A stretch of DNA of 64,000 nucleotides from Paenibacillus sp. SY21-1 (GCF_005222705.1 NZ_STGF01000022.1:1-64000); one strand, 5' to 3'; counted from the first letter of the stretch, positions 44,636 to 53,193 are shown. Translations and numbers: made by a program. The notes: generated from the letters alone by a model not told the origin.

Positions 44636-44665
44636 AGTATAGAATCAGCCAAGTTGTATTGTCAA
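44636..44665 (-). promoter_or_regulatory. Sigma-A-type promoter of the EamA gene
   Basis: On the minus strand TTGACA (44665-44660) and TATACT (44641-44636) are spaced by 18 bases. Transcription would start near 44628, giving a leader of about 125 bases that contains the terminator. Confidence 0.7.
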
Positions 44666-44694
44666 GAACGGAATGCTTGTAATCTTAGCATATC

Positions 44695-44751
44695 TATTGC
44701 AAGACAATAATCAAACATCAATTTTAGATAAATATTTATTGTAAAACGATA
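44695..44751 (+). repeat. Paired palindromic sites, probable operators of the XRE regulator
   Basis: TATTGCAAGACAATA (44695-44709) and TATTGTAAAACGATA (44737-44751) are related imperfect palindromes, 42 bases apart, which is about four helical turns. They lie upstream of the DUF2975/XRE pair. A weaker partial copy (TATTGTCAAGAAC, from 44657) overlaps the -35 of the divergent EamA promoter. Confidence 0.55.
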
Positions 44752-44806
44752 AATTATATGATAAGGTTAGCTTGCAAATAAATTAACGAAAAGCGAGGAC
44801 ATAGCG

Positions 44807-45289
44807 ATGAAACGAGGATCAACCATTTTTTTGAAGGGCGCCGTTATACTAATGGGACTTCCGGTGCTCGCCATATACATCTTCCTTGTACCGGAAATCG
44901 GAAGTTTTGCGGCAGAATTGTACCCGGACCATTCCTATCTTAAATTTCTGGTATGGATCGATCTTTACGCAACCGCGATTCCCTACTACACCGCGTTGTT
45001 CCAAGCGTTTAAGCTTCTGGGTTACATGGACAAGCAGCAATCGTTTTCGGATTTATCGGTTCAGGCGCTTAAATCGATTAAACGTTGCGCTTTAGCCGTC
45101 AGCGGATTGTTTGCGCTGGGCATGCCGCTTTTTTATCTTGTGGCCGAGAAAGACGATGCGCCGGGCCTTATTTTGATCGGAATGGTCTTTATTTTTGCCT
45201 CGCTGGTCATTGGTGTATTTGCGGCGGTTCTTCAAAGGCTGTTAATGGAAGCTATTGCGATTAAATCTGAAAATGATCTGACGGTGTGA
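44807..45289 (+). CDS. DUF2975-type membrane protein
   Basis: The 160-aa protein has four hydrophobic segments (ILMGLPVLAIYIFLVPEI, VWIDLYATAIPYYTALFQA, ALAVSGLFALGMPLFYLVA and IGMVFIFASLVIGVFAAVL). The pattern and the following small XRE gene match the DUF2975 family, of unknown function. The stop is one base before the GTG of the next frame, so the pair is a tight operon. Confidence 0.82.
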   Translation: MKRGSTIFLKGAVILMGLPVLAIYIFLVPEIGSFAAELYPDHSYLKFLVWIDLYATAIPYYTALFQAFKLLGYMDKQQSFSDLSVQALKSIKRCALAVSGLFALGMPLFYLVAEKDDAPGLILIGMVFIFASLVIGVFAAVLQRLLMEAIAIKSENDLTV

Positions 45290-45299
45290 GGTGGCGGCT

Positions 45300-45518
45300 A
45301 TGGCGATTATCATAAATATCGATGTGATGCTGGCGAAACGAAAAATGAGCGTTACCGAGCTTGCAGAGCGTGTCGGAATAACAATGGCTAATCTATCTAT
45401 ATTGAAAAATGGAAAGGCTAAAGCGATCCGCCTATCTACTTTAGATGCGATCTGCAAAGCATTGGATTGTCAGCCGGGCGATATTCTCGAATATAAAAGC
45501 GAGCAGGACTCGGAATGA
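45300..45518 (+). CDS. XRE-family regulator, YozG type
   Basis: The 72-aa protein is a single helix-turn-helix of the Cro/CI type: LAKRKMSVTELAERVGITMANLSILKNG with KAIRLSTLDAICKALDCQPGDIL following. The ATG at 45300 follows GTGAGGTGG and is preferred over a GTG at 45291. Small XRE proteins paired with a DUF2975 membrane protein are common in Firmicutes; the membrane partner may control the regulator, and the palindromic pair upstream is the likely binding site. A strong terminator follows. Confidence 0.88.
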   Translation: MAIIINIDVMLAKRKMSVTELAERVGITMANLSILKNGKAKAIRLSTLDAICKALDCQPGDILEYKSEQDSE

Positions 45519-45590
45519 TGGTTCTGGGCGGCACGCTTGCAAATCGCTTATGGTAGTCAAAAAAGGATACGTTCCGTTTAGCTAGCGGGT

Positions 45591-45619
45591 AAGGAAGGGG
45601 GCCCCCCTTCCTTTTTTTT
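45591..45619. terminator. Rho-independent terminator
   Basis: A perfect 10-bp stem (AAGGAAGGGG / CCCCTTCCTT) with a 3-base loop is followed by eight T on the plus strand. Confidence 0.85.
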
Positions 45620-45710
45620 GTTGCTTGGTATGCCGGCGAAGCATCGAGTATACATTCTTGGCATGCGCACATAACTTCCGCAGACGCAGGAAAAATATAA
45701 TCAAGCGGTC

Positions 45711-45739
45711 TTGTCAATCTCATACATCTATAATATACT
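45711..45739 (+). promoter_or_regulatory. Sigma-A-type promoter of the metNIQ operon
   Basis: TTGTCA (45711-45716) and TATACT (45734-45739) are spaced by 17 bases. The leader to the start codon is only about 45 bases, too short for an S-box or T-box, so no SAM riboswitch is present in this position. Confidence 0.6.
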
Positions 45740-45786
45740 ATTCCAATAAGTTTGGTATGAATTAAACAGACTTGTTTGCAAGGGGA

Positions 45787-46803
45787 GTGTTTCGGCTGAT
45801 TGAGCTTATAGATATAGAGAAGCAATACGTACAGAAAAAGGCAGCCCCTTTTATCGCTTTGCGCGGCATCAACCTGAAGCTGACGAAAGGGGAAATCTTT
45901 GGAGTGATCGGCAGATCGGGAGCGGGTAAAAGCACGCTGCTCCGCAGCGTCAATCTGCTTGAAAGACCGACCAGCGGCACGGTCATCGTGGGCGGACACC
46001 ATTTGACTGAGCTAAGCGAGAAGGAGTTGCAGGAAAAGAGGAAAAAGATGGGGATGATTTTTCAGCATTTCAACCTGCTGGAAACGGCTACCGTAAGGGA
46101 AAATATCGCTTTTCCGCTCAAAATATCGAAGCTGCCTGCGAAGGTTATGAGACAAAGGGTAGATGAGCTTATCAAGCTTGTGGGCTTGACGGACCAGCAG
46201 CATCAATACCCGCGTCAGCTGTCCGGCGGACAAAAGCAGCGCGTCGGCATAGCAAGGGCGCTTGCCAATGAGCCCGACGTCCTGTTGTGCGACGAGGCAA
46301 CCTCGGCGCTTGATCCCCAGACAACGGACAGCATTTTGTCACTGCTGAAGGACATTAACGAAAAGCTGGGCATTACCATTCTTCTCATTACGCATGAGAT
46401 GGGCGTCATACGGGCGATTTGCGACCGGGTTGCCGTCATGGAATACGGCCAGATTGTAGAAATCGGAACCGTGCTCGACGTATTCCTCCACCCGGCGCAT
46501 CCGATTACGCGGGAGTTTGTAAGCGAAGTGTCCGACACGCTGGGAAGCGAAGCGTTGAAGGCGTACTCGGGCCCGGGCAAAATTGTACGGATCAACTTCC
46601 GCGGCGAGCTGACGTATGAGCCGGTGCTGTATGAAACAGTTCGCGGCACCCAAGCAACGTTCGCTATTTTGCAAGGAACGGTGTCCCGAATGAAGGACGT
46701 GCCTTACGGCCAGCTGATCGTTGAGCTTAGAGGCGACGAGAGCGATGTCAACCGGATCATTTCAGAGCTGGACAAGCGCGGCTTGGCGGTGAGCGAGCTA
46801 TGA
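45787..46803 (+). CDS. metN: Methionine ABC transporter ATPase
   Basis: The 338-aa protein has Walker A (GRSGAGKSTLLR), signature (LSGGQKQRVGIARALA) and Walker B (LLCDEATSALD), and after about residue 265 a C-terminal NIL domain that in MetN binds methionine and inhibits transport. The start is uncertain: GTG 45787 overlaps the AAGGGGAG ribosome-binding site, TTG 45772 lies before it, and CTG 45796 gives the ideal N terminus (L)IELIDIEKQY at eight bases spacing. It is followed by metI with an ATGA overlap. Confidence 0.9.
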   Translation: MFRLIELIDIEKQYVQKKAAPFIALRGINLKLTKGEIFGVIGRSGAGKSTLLRSVNLLERPTSGTVIVGGHHLTELSEKELQEKRKKMGMIFQHFNLLETATVRENIAFPLKISKLPAKVMRQRVDELIKLVGLTDQQHQYPRQLSGGQKQRVGIARALANEPDVLLCDEATSALDPQTTDSILSLLKDINEKLGITILLITHEMGVIRAICDRVAVMEYGQIVEIGTVLDVFLHPAHPITREFVSEVSDTLGSEALKAYSGPGKIVRINFRGELTYEPVLYETVRGTQATFAILQGTVSRMKDVPYGQLIVELRGDESDVNRIISELDKRGLAVSEL

Positions 46804-47531
46804 AGCCGTTGATACAAGCCGCAGAAGCTCAGCCTGAGACGGTATGGGAAACGCTTGTTACCTTTTTCGACGAGGTCGATTGGAAAATGATGGCGAAGGC
46901 TGCGAACGAGACGTTGTACATGCTGGGTTATTCCTTGCTGTTCACGGTCATATTGGGGTTGCTGCTGGGAATCGTCTTGTTTCTTGCCTCCGACAAGCAA
47001 ATGCTCGGCGACAAGCTGTATGCCCGGTCGCTATATTCGGTGCTGTCGCTTGTGGTGAACGTGCTGCGTTCGGTGCCGTTTGTCATTTTAATGATTCTGA
47101 TTATGCCGCTAACCAAGCTGCTGGTCGGCACGTCAATCGGCGTGGAAGGGGCGATTCCTCCCCTTGTAGTGGCAGCGGTGCCGTTCTTCGCGAGGCTGGT
47201 CGAATCTGCGCTCCGCGAGGTGGATCGCGGCATTATTGAAGCTGCGACGGCTATGGGCGCTTCGCGCGGCATGATTGTGCTGCATGTGCTGCTCCGGGAA
47301 GCGCGGACGGGCCTTATCGCTGCGATAACGATTACCGCTGTAACCCTTGTATCGTATACGGCCATGTCCGGCATTATCGGCGGCGGCGGGCTAGGCGATC
47401 TGGCGCAGCGTTTGGGCTACCAGCGGTTCCGGCTTGATGTGATGATCGTAACCGTACTGCTTTTGCTTATTTTGGTGCAAACTCTGCAAATGGTTGGAGA
47501 TGCGCTCGTGCGCCACTTTAGCCGGAAGTAG
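46800..47531 (+). CDS. metI: Methionine ABC transporter permease
   Basis: The 243-aa protein has five membrane segments and the MetI/MetP hallmark EAATAMGASRGMIVLHVLLREA (in two pieces, EAATAMGASRG and MIVLHVLLREA), the loop that contacts MetN. NVLRSVPFVILMILIMPLTKL and GGGLGDLAQRLGYQRF are also typical. It is translationally coupled to metN. Confidence 0.93.
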   Translation: MKPLIQAAEAQPETVWETLVTFFDEVDWKMMAKAANETLYMLGYSLLFTVILGLLLGIVLFLASDKQMLGDKLYARSLYSVLSLVVNVLRSVPFVILMILIMPLTKLLVGTSIGVEGAIPPLVVAAVPFFARLVESALREVDRGIIEAATAMGASRGMIVLHVLLREARTGLIAAITITAVTLVSYTAMSGIIGGGGLGDLAQRLGYQRFRLDVMIVTVLLLLILVQTLQMVGDALVRHFSRK

Positions 47532-47572
47532 AGTGAACATAAAAGATAGAGAAAGATGGAGGAGGAGATTCA

Positions 47573-48448
47573 ATGAGAAAAAAATCGCAATTTTGGTTTG
47601 TACTGCTGGCGCTTGCCGTTATGCTGGCAGGTTGCGGCAGCAAAGGCGGCAATAACGCAAGCGGCGGCAGCCCATCCCAGGCAAACGATGGGGCTGAGAC
47701 CTCGCCTTCACCTGCAGTTGAGGAAGTGACGTTGAAGGTAGGAGCATCGCCGGTGCCGCATGCGGAAATTTTGAAATTTATTGCGCCGAAGCTGAAGGAG
47801 CAGGGCGTTAATCTTGAAGTGGTGGAATTCACCGACTACATCCAGCCAAACGTTCAATTGTATGAAAAACAGCTGGACGCAAACTTCTTCCAGCACATTC
47901 CGTACCTGGAGCAATTCAACGCAGACAAAGGTTACGATCTGGTCAGAGCGGCAGGCGTGCACGTCGAGCCCTTTGGCGTGTATTCCAAAAAAATAACCAC
48001 GATCGAGGAGCTGAAGGACGGCGCCAAAATCGCCATTCCGAATGATCCGTCAAATGGCGGACGAGCTTTGATTCTGCTTGCGCAAAACGGTCTGATCGAG
48101 CTGGACGAGGCTGCCGGGGTAGACGTTACAGTTGCCGACATAAAAGCGAATCCGCGAAAATTTGAAATTGTGGAGCTGGAAGCCGCTACGCTTCCACGCG
48201 TTCTGGACGAGGTCGATATTGCGGCAATCAATACAAATTATGCGCTGGAAGCGGACCTGAATCCTACAGAGGATGCGCTGTTTATCGAGAATGCCGATTC
48301 CCCTTACGTCAATATTCTCGTTACGCGGCCGGATAACAAGGAGGATGCTGCCATCCAGAAGCTGGTTGAAGCGCTGCAATCCGCCGATGTAGAAACGTTC
48401 ATTAAAGATACGTACAAAGGCGCGGTTGTGCCGGCGTTCGATAAGTAA
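47573..48448 (+). CDS. metQ: Methionine-binding lipoprotein
   Basis: The 291-aa lipoprotein has a signal peptide with lipobox LAGC (Cys at about residue 20), a Gly/Ser-rich spacer and an NlpA/MetQ domain: VGASPVPHAEILKFIAPKL, VEFTDYIQPN and DANFFQHIPYLEQFN are diagnostic. The TTTI-like KPFGVYSKK region of the family is seen as EPFGVYSKKITT. It closes the metNIQ operon and is followed by a terminator. Confidence 0.94.
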   Translation: MRKKSQFWFVLLALAVMLAGCGSKGGNNASGGSPSQANDGAETSPSPAVEEVTLKVGASPVPHAEILKFIAPKLKEQGVNLEVVEFTDYIQPNVQLYEKQLDANFFQHIPYLEQFNADKGYDLVRAAGVHVEPFGVYSKKITTIEELKDGAKIAIPNDPSNGGRALILLAQNGLIELDEAAGVDVTVADIKANPRKFEIVELEAATLPRVLDEVDIAAINTNYALEADLNPTEDALFIENADSPYVNILVTRPDNKEDAAIQKLVEALQSADVETFIKDTYKGAVVPAFDK

Positions 48449-48466
48449 CAGCATGTAAGAAGACAG

Positions 48467-48504
48467 CCCCCGTATCCGGAAGTCCTACTGGATGCGGGGG
48501 TTTT
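48467..48504 (+). terminator. Rho-independent terminator
   Basis: CCCCCGTATCC pairs with GGATGCGGGGG (one G-T pair) around a 12-base loop and is followed by TTTT, 18 bases after metQ. Confidence 0.85.
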
Positions 48505-48566
48505 ACGCCTTTAAAGGGCACACTATCCATCGTTCAATGAGAGTGGGCTGCAGGCAGAAAAGGATA

Positions 48567-48619
48567 TTGACATGAGAATAAATGGTGTCCTATAATCAGA
48601 AATGACACCAAAAGGTGTC
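48567..48619 (+). promoter_or_regulatory. Promoter and operator of the ArsR operon
   Basis: TTGACA (48567-48572) and TATAAT (48591-48596) are spaced by 18 bases. GGTGTC occurs between them (48584-48589), and a perfect palindrome GACACC-AAAA-GGTGTC follows (48604-48619). Three half-sites across the promoter suit autorepression by the ArsR protein. Confidence 0.75.
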
Positions 48620-48657
48620 TTATTAAAAAATGTGCGAACGATTTTGGAGAGGGTGTT

Positions 48658-48984
48658 GTGAGCGATAACCATCAATTGCGGGATGTATTCGACGCGATTG
48701 CAGATCCAACCAGACGCGAGTTGATTCGACTGTTGGCAGAAACTGAGGAGATGCCGCTTCATTCGTTAACGGTTCAGTTTCCAATGGGCCGAACAGCGGT
48801 ATCCAAGCATTTGACGATTCTAAAAGAGGCCGGACTGGTCAAGGATCGGAAGGTAGGCCGCGAGACGAGGTTCCGATTGAACGCCGCTCCACTCGGAGAA
48901 GTCCATGATTGGCTCGATGTTTACCGTAAATTTTGGAGTGCGAATATGCTGCGCTTAAACGATCTGTTAGAGGAGGATGAATGA
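48658..48984 (+). CDS. ArsR-family transcriptional regulator
   Basis: The 108-aa protein is a winged-helix repressor: IADPTRRELIRLLAE, then the recognition region FPMGRTAVSKHLTILKEAGLV and the wing RKVGRETRFRL. It lacks Cys residues, so it is not a thiol-based metal sensor; members paired with SRPBCC proteins usually sense other ligands. The GTG start at 48658 follows TTTTGGAGAGGG. The stop overlaps the SRPBCC gene start (ATGA). Confidence 0.9.
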   Translation: MSDNHQLRDVFDAIADPTRRELIRLLAETEEMPLHSLTVQFPMGRTAVSKHLTILKEAGLVKDRKVGRETRFRLNAAPLGEVHDWLDVYRKFWSANMLRLNDLLEEDE

Positions 48985-49379
48985 TGAGTTTGGCCTTATC
49001 CCTGGATTTTGAATATGCAACAACGATTGAGAAGCTGTGGTCTGCCTTAACCGATTCAAGCAAGCTGGCCAAGTGGGTGCTGGAGAACGATTTTGAGCCT
49101 GTCGTCGGGCATCGCTTTCAATTTCGCGCGCAGCCGAACGAATGGTGGGATGGCATTATTGACGGCGAAGTGCTGATTGTCGAGCCGCCTACCCGACTGT
49201 CTTATTCCTGGGCGGTTGGAGAAGAGAAACACACGGTCAACTGGACGTTGCAGGATTTAGGAAACGGGAAGGTAAACCTTCATCTGGATCAAACAGGCTT
49301 CTCGCATATCCACGGGCTTGAAGGCGCCAAACACGGCTGGAGCAAGTGGTGCAGCGAGCTTGATAACGTGCTGGCATAG
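48981..49379 (+). CDS. SRPBCC / AHSA1-type ligand-binding protein
   Basis: The 132-aa protein has the START-like fold typical of the AHSA1 group: FEYATTIEKLWSALTDSSKLAKWVLEN near the start (in pieces), WWDGIIDGEVLIVEPPTRLSYSW in the middle and a C-terminal helix ending W.KWCSELDNVL. It has a deep hydrophobic cavity in related structures. Translational coupling to an ArsR regulator is a common arrangement in Bacillales; the ligand is unknown. Confidence 0.88.
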   Translation: MMSLALSLDFEYATTIEKLWSALTDSSKLAKWVLENDFEPVVGHRFQFRAQPNEWWDGIIDGEVLIVEPPTRLSYSWAVGEEKHTVNWTLQDLGNGKVNLHLDQTGFSHIHGLEGAKHGWSKWCSELDNVLA

Positions 49380-49428
49380 CCATAAGGAAGAGCATTTTCA
49401 ACAGTGTGCCGGTTAGGCCGGCATCTCT

Positions 49429-49459
49429 TAAACCGGCTGCTGCTTGCACAGCCGGTTTA
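49429..49459. terminator. Perfect hairpin without T-run
   Basis: An 11-bp perfect stem (TAAACCGGCTG / CAGCCGGTTTA) with a 9-base loop lies between the SRPBCC and UvrA-like genes. No T-run follows, so partial termination or mRNA stability control are both possible. Confidence 0.5.
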
Positions 49460-49490
49460 GCTATGATCGACTAGAGAAGGGATGGATAGC

Positions 49491-51749
49491 ATGAGCGATT
49501 CTAATCGTGATTATATCGTTATTGCAGGAGCGAGAGAAAATAATCTTAAAAACGTGTCATTGCGAATTCCAAAGCGAAAAATTACGATTTTTACCGGTGT
49601 ATCCGGCTCGGGCAAATCCTCCATCGTTTTTGATACGATTGCAGCGGAATCCACGCGATTGCTGAATGAAAACTTCAGCATGTTTGTACGCAGCTTTTTG
49701 CCACGCGTTCCGCAGCCGGACACAGACGCAATTGAAAATTTAAGCATGGCGGTTATCGTCGACCAAAAACGGCTGGGCGGCGGTTCGCATTCCACGATGG
49801 GTACGATCACCGATATATCTCCTATTCTCCGCATCCTTTTCTCAAAGGCAGGGCAGCCTCATGTTGGGCCGGCTCATCTCTTCTCGTTTAACGATCCGAA
49901 AGGCATGTGCCCCGAGTGCAACGGAATTGGGCGCAAGCTTGGCGTTGATATGAGCAAGGCGCTGGACATGTCCAAATCTTTAAATGAGGGAGCCCTTATG
50001 CTTCCCGATTATACAGTAAACGGCTGGGAATGGAGCATGATCGTCCAGTTGGACGAATTTGATCTCGACAAAAAGCTGAGCGATTATGCAGACGAAGAAC
50101 TGGATCAGCTCCTATACGCGAAAGCCAGAAAAGTAAAAATGGATTTTGCCGGCAAGCCGACCAATATTACAGTCGAAGGCGTTATCGAAAAATTTACGAA
50201 CAAATACATCAGGCAAGACGTAAAAGCGAAGTCCGAGCGGACTCAGCGGACAGTCATGCCTTTTATTACCGAAGGGCCTTGCCCGAGCTGTCGGGGGGCG
50301 CGCCTCAGCCAGGCTGCGCTAAGTTGCAAAATAAACGGGCTTAACATCGCAGAACTGTCTTCCATGGAGGTTGGCCGGCTCATACACGTCATCCGCGAAA
50401 TGGATGATCCCGTCGCTTTGCCGATTATCCGCGCATTATCCGAACGACTTCAGCATCTCGTGGATATCGGATTGGATTATTTGACGCTGGACCGTGAAAC
50501 GGACACTTTGTCCGGCGGCGAGTCTCAGCGGGTCAAAATGGTGAAGCATCTAAGCGGAAGTCTGGTCGATGTAACCTATATTTTCGATGAGCCAAGCGTG
50601 GGGCTGCATCCGCGAGATGTACACCGCTTAAATGAGTTGCTGCAAAAGCTGCGCGATAAAGGCAATACGGTCATCGTTGTTGAGCATGACCCCGACGTAA
50701 TCAAGCTGGCTGATCATATCGTCGACGTTGGCCCTTACGCGGGCAGCCGCGGCGGAACGATCGTCTATGAAGGCAGCTTCCTGGGCTTGCTTGAATCGGA
50801 TACATTGACAGGCAATCATATGAAACGTCCTTTGCAGCTGAAGCAGGATTGCAGGCAGCCATCCGGCAAGCTGAGCATCAAGGATGCGACCCTGCACAAT
50901 TTGAGCAACGTGAATGTCGATATTCCAACCGGGGTGCTGACAGTTGTTACAGGGGTCGCCGGATCAGGGAAAAGCACGCTCATTCATGACATTTTCCTTG
51001 CCCAGCATCCGGATGCCATCGTCATCGATCAGTCGGCGGTTGGGGTATCCACGCGCTCCAATCCCGCGACATATACGGGAATTATGGATGATGTCCGCAA
51101 GGCGTTTGCTTCCGCCAATAAGGTAAATCAAGGATTGTTCAGCTTTAACTCCAAGGGAGCCTGCGAGACCTGTCAGGGGCTTGGCGTTATTTACACGGAT
51201 CTGGCCTTCCTGGACAGCGTAAAGCTGCCTTGCGACGTATGCGGGGGAAAAAGGTTTAAGGAAGAGGTGCTCGCTTACAAGCTGAACGGCATGTCCATTG
51301 CTGACGTGCTCGAGATGACGGTCGAACAAGCTCTGTCCTTTTTTCAGCTTAAAGAGGTTGTGCGCAAGCTGCAGGCGATGAGCGATGTAGGCTTAACCTA
51401 TATCACGCTCGGCCAGCCGCTCAGCACGCTTTCCGGCGGGGAATGCCAGCGGATCAAGCTGGCAAGCGAGCTGCATAAGAACGGCAGCATCTATGTTATG
51501 GATGAGCCGACGACCGGTTTACATATGTCGGATATCGGGCATTTGCTGGAAATCATGAACCGTTTTGTAGATGCCGGGAATACGGTAATTGTCATTGAAC
51601 ATAATCTCGATGTCATCAGTCAAGCGGATTGGATCATTGATATGGGACCTGATGGCGGGAGCAAGGGAGGCCAGGTCGTCTTTGAGGGGCAGCCTTCCCA
51701 GATCGTCCAGGCGGAGCATTCTATCACTGGCGCTTATCTCAAGTCGTAA
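49491..51749 (+). CDS. UvrA-like ABC protein, short drug-resistance type
   Basis: The 752-aa protein is a UvrA relative with two ABC modules: Walker A GVSGSGKSS and GVAGSGKST, signatures LSGGESQRV and LSGGECQRI, and zinc-binding CPECNGIG, CPSCRGAR and CETCQGLG with CDVCGGKRF. True UvrA is near 940-960 aa; this one lacks the UvrB-binding region. Short UvrA paralogues (DrrC/UvrA2 group) occur in resistance to DNA-binding drugs, next to ArsR and SRPBCC genes as here. The ATG at 49491 is better spaced from AGAAGGG than the ATG at 49482. Confidence 0.88.
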   Translation: MSDSNRDYIVIAGARENNLKNVSLRIPKRKITIFTGVSGSGKSSIVFDTIAAESTRLLNENFSMFVRSFLPRVPQPDTDAIENLSMAVIVDQKRLGGGSHSTMGTITDISPILRILFSKAGQPHVGPAHLFSFNDPKGMCPECNGIGRKLGVDMSKALDMSKSLNEGALMLPDYTVNGWEWSMIVQLDEFDLDKKLSDYADEELDQLLYAKARKVKMDFAGKPTNITVEGVIEKFTNKYIRQDVKAKSERTQRTVMPFITEGPCPSCRGARLSQAALSCKINGLNIAELSSMEVGRLIHVIREMDDPVALPIIRALSERLQHLVDIGLDYLTLDRETDTLSGGESQRVKMVKHLSGSLVDVTYIFDEPSVGLHPRDVHRLNELLQKLRDKGNTVIVVEHDPDVIKLADHIVDVGPYAGSRGGTIVYEGSFLGLLESDTLTGNHMKRPLQLKQDCRQPSGKLSIKDATLHNLSNVNVDIPTGVLTVVTGVAGSGKSTLIHDIFLAQHPDAIVIDQSAVGVSTRSNPATYTGIMDDVRKAFASANKVNQGLFSFNSKGACETCQGLGVIYTDLAFLDSVKLPCDVCGGKRFKEEVLAYKLNGMSIADVLEMTVEQALSFFQLKEVVRKLQAMSDVGLTYITLGQPLSTLSGGECQRIKLASELHKNGSIYVMDEPTTGLHMSDIGHLLEIMNRFVDAGNTVIVIEHNLDVISQADWIIDMGPDGGSKGGQVVFEGQPSQIVQAEHSITGAYLKS

Positions 51750-51802
51750 GCCTTGCGCCTCACCGTTCCACTAAAAAGCTTCCGGGTATCACTTTCAGCA
51801 GG

Positions 51803-51842
51803 AAAGAACAGCTTGCCGCAACGGGCAGCTGTTCTTTTTTTT
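51803..51842 (+). terminator. Rho-independent terminator
   Basis: AAAGAACAGCT pairs with AGCTGTTCTTT, with extra inner G-C pairs, and eight T follow. Confidence 0.88.
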
Positions 51843-52011
51843 GCGCAAAATAGGCTGTGATGCTGCTATGGCTATGCACAGGCTGCGTGTTGGCATACGC
51901 TAAAGGCGGCTTAGCGTCCGATTTTGACCACTTGGCGTAAACGCATTTTCTTCATTGTAAGCATGAATTAGATTAGCGTAAGAAACATTCAACAGTCGAG
52001 AGGTGGTCTGC

Positions 52012-53193
52012 ATGAAACTAACGTTGCGAATATTGCTTGGTGCAATCGTCATTGCGGTCATAGGGTTTGGCATTTTAAGCTTGATCTATAAGCCGCTGTC
52101 TAAAGAGGCCGTTTATGAAAAAATTGAAAAACATCTCACTAAAGTGGTGAACAAACATGATTCCATATCCAGCGTACTATTGACGATTCATTCCGAACAA
52201 ACCGGCTATTCGGAGCAATTTGCAGTAGGTACAAAAAATCGCACTTCCGATCAGCCGGCGCAAATCGATAGTCCGTACCATTCGGCCAGCATCGGTAAAA
52301 CGATGAATGCCGCTGTATATGGCATGCTCGTTGACGAAGGGAAAGTAAGCTATGAGGATAGGATCGACAGGTGGCTGGACGATGACGTACTGGAGGGATT
52401 ATTCAGGGTAGACGGAACGAATTACAGCCATCAGGTGACTGTAAGGCATTTGCTTAGCCACACATCGGGTGTCGGCGATTATTTTGAAGGCCCCGTAATA
52501 AGCGGAAAGACGATGCTGGAGCAAATCCATAGTCATCCCGACCTTTCCTTTACGCCCGAACAATTGCTTGCATTTACGAGAGACAATCAACAGCCGGTTG
52601 GGAAGCCGGGCGAACAATTTTATTATTCGGATACGGGATACGTCCTGTTGGGCCTTATTCTAGAAGCTATCGAGCAAAAACCGTATGCCGACATTTTGGA
52701 TGACCGAATTTTCAATCCACTGGGCATGAGCGACAGTTATTTGTTCGTGGATAACGCAAAATCCTCTGACATCCTTGGCCTTTATATCAATGGCATCGAT
52801 TATAGCCACAGGAAGGCACTCTCGGTAGATTGGTCGGGCGGCGGTGTAATAACGACTATGCAGGATCTGCTCACCTTTATGAAGGCTTTGGAGTATGGAG
52901 CGCTGTTGTCCGATGATGCGTACAGTCAAATGACCGGCTTTACTCATCGGTACGAAAAAGGAATCTATTACGGCATAGGCATGATGTATTTCGACTTTAG
53001 CGAGCTGTCCTTTCTGCTGGGCTCGATGACCGATGTATATGGCGCGGTAGGCGCAACAGGAACGTATGCATTGTACGATAAAGAAAATGAGACTTTTTTT
53101 ATTGCGAATTTTGGTTCTCTGGATTTTGCGGAAAAAGGGATAGAAGAGTTGGTAAAAATAAGAATGATTTATGATAGAATGAAAGTTGAATAA
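52012..53193 (+). CDS. Membrane-anchored serine hydrolase (class C beta-lactamase family)
   Basis: The 393-aa protein has one N-terminal membrane segment (ILLGAIVIAVIGFGILSLIY) and an external beta-lactamase/DD-peptidase domain. The SxxK motif is SIGK in HSASIGKTMNAAVYG, the Tyr motif is YSD in YYSDTGYVLLG, and HTSG follows the first helix. The third motif appears as GATG near residue 345. Such proteins are more often peptidases or esterases than antibiotic-inactivating enzymes. The ATG at 52012 follows GAGAGGTGG. It heads a group with a LytTR regulator and a small membrane protein. Confidence 0.85.
   Translation: MKLTLRILLGAIVIAVIGFGILSLIYKPLSKEAVYEKIEKHLTKVVNKHDSISSVLLTIHSEQTGYSEQFAVGTKNRTSDQPAQIDSPYHSASIGKTMNAAVYGMLVDEGKVSYEDRIDRWLDDDVLEGLFRVDGTNYSHQVTVRHLLSHTSGVGDYFEGPVISGKTMLEQIHSHPDLSFTPEQLLAFTRDNQQPVGKPGEQFYYSDTGYVLLGLILEAIEQKPYADILDDRIFNPLGMSDSYLFVDNAKSSDILGLYINGIDYSHRKALSVDWSGGGVITTMQDLLTFMKALEYGALLSDDAYSQMTGFTHRYEKGIYYGIGMMYFDFSELSFLLGSMTDVYGAVGATGTYALYDKENETFFIANFGSLDFAEKGIEELVKIRMIYDRMKVE

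Noticed and set aside
44588..44636. SAM, T-box or guanidine riboswitch in the EamA leader
   Set aside because: None of the conserved cores of those classes could be recognised; only the terminator and one small hairpin are clear.
45619..45772. S-box (SAM riboswitch) upstream of metNIQ
   Set aside because: The promoter at 45711-45739 leaves a leader of about 45 bases, too short, and no S-box motif is visible.
49491..51749. Housekeeping UvrA of nucleotide excision repair
   Set aside because: The protein is about 200 residues too short and lacks the UvrB-binding region; no uvrB is adjacent.
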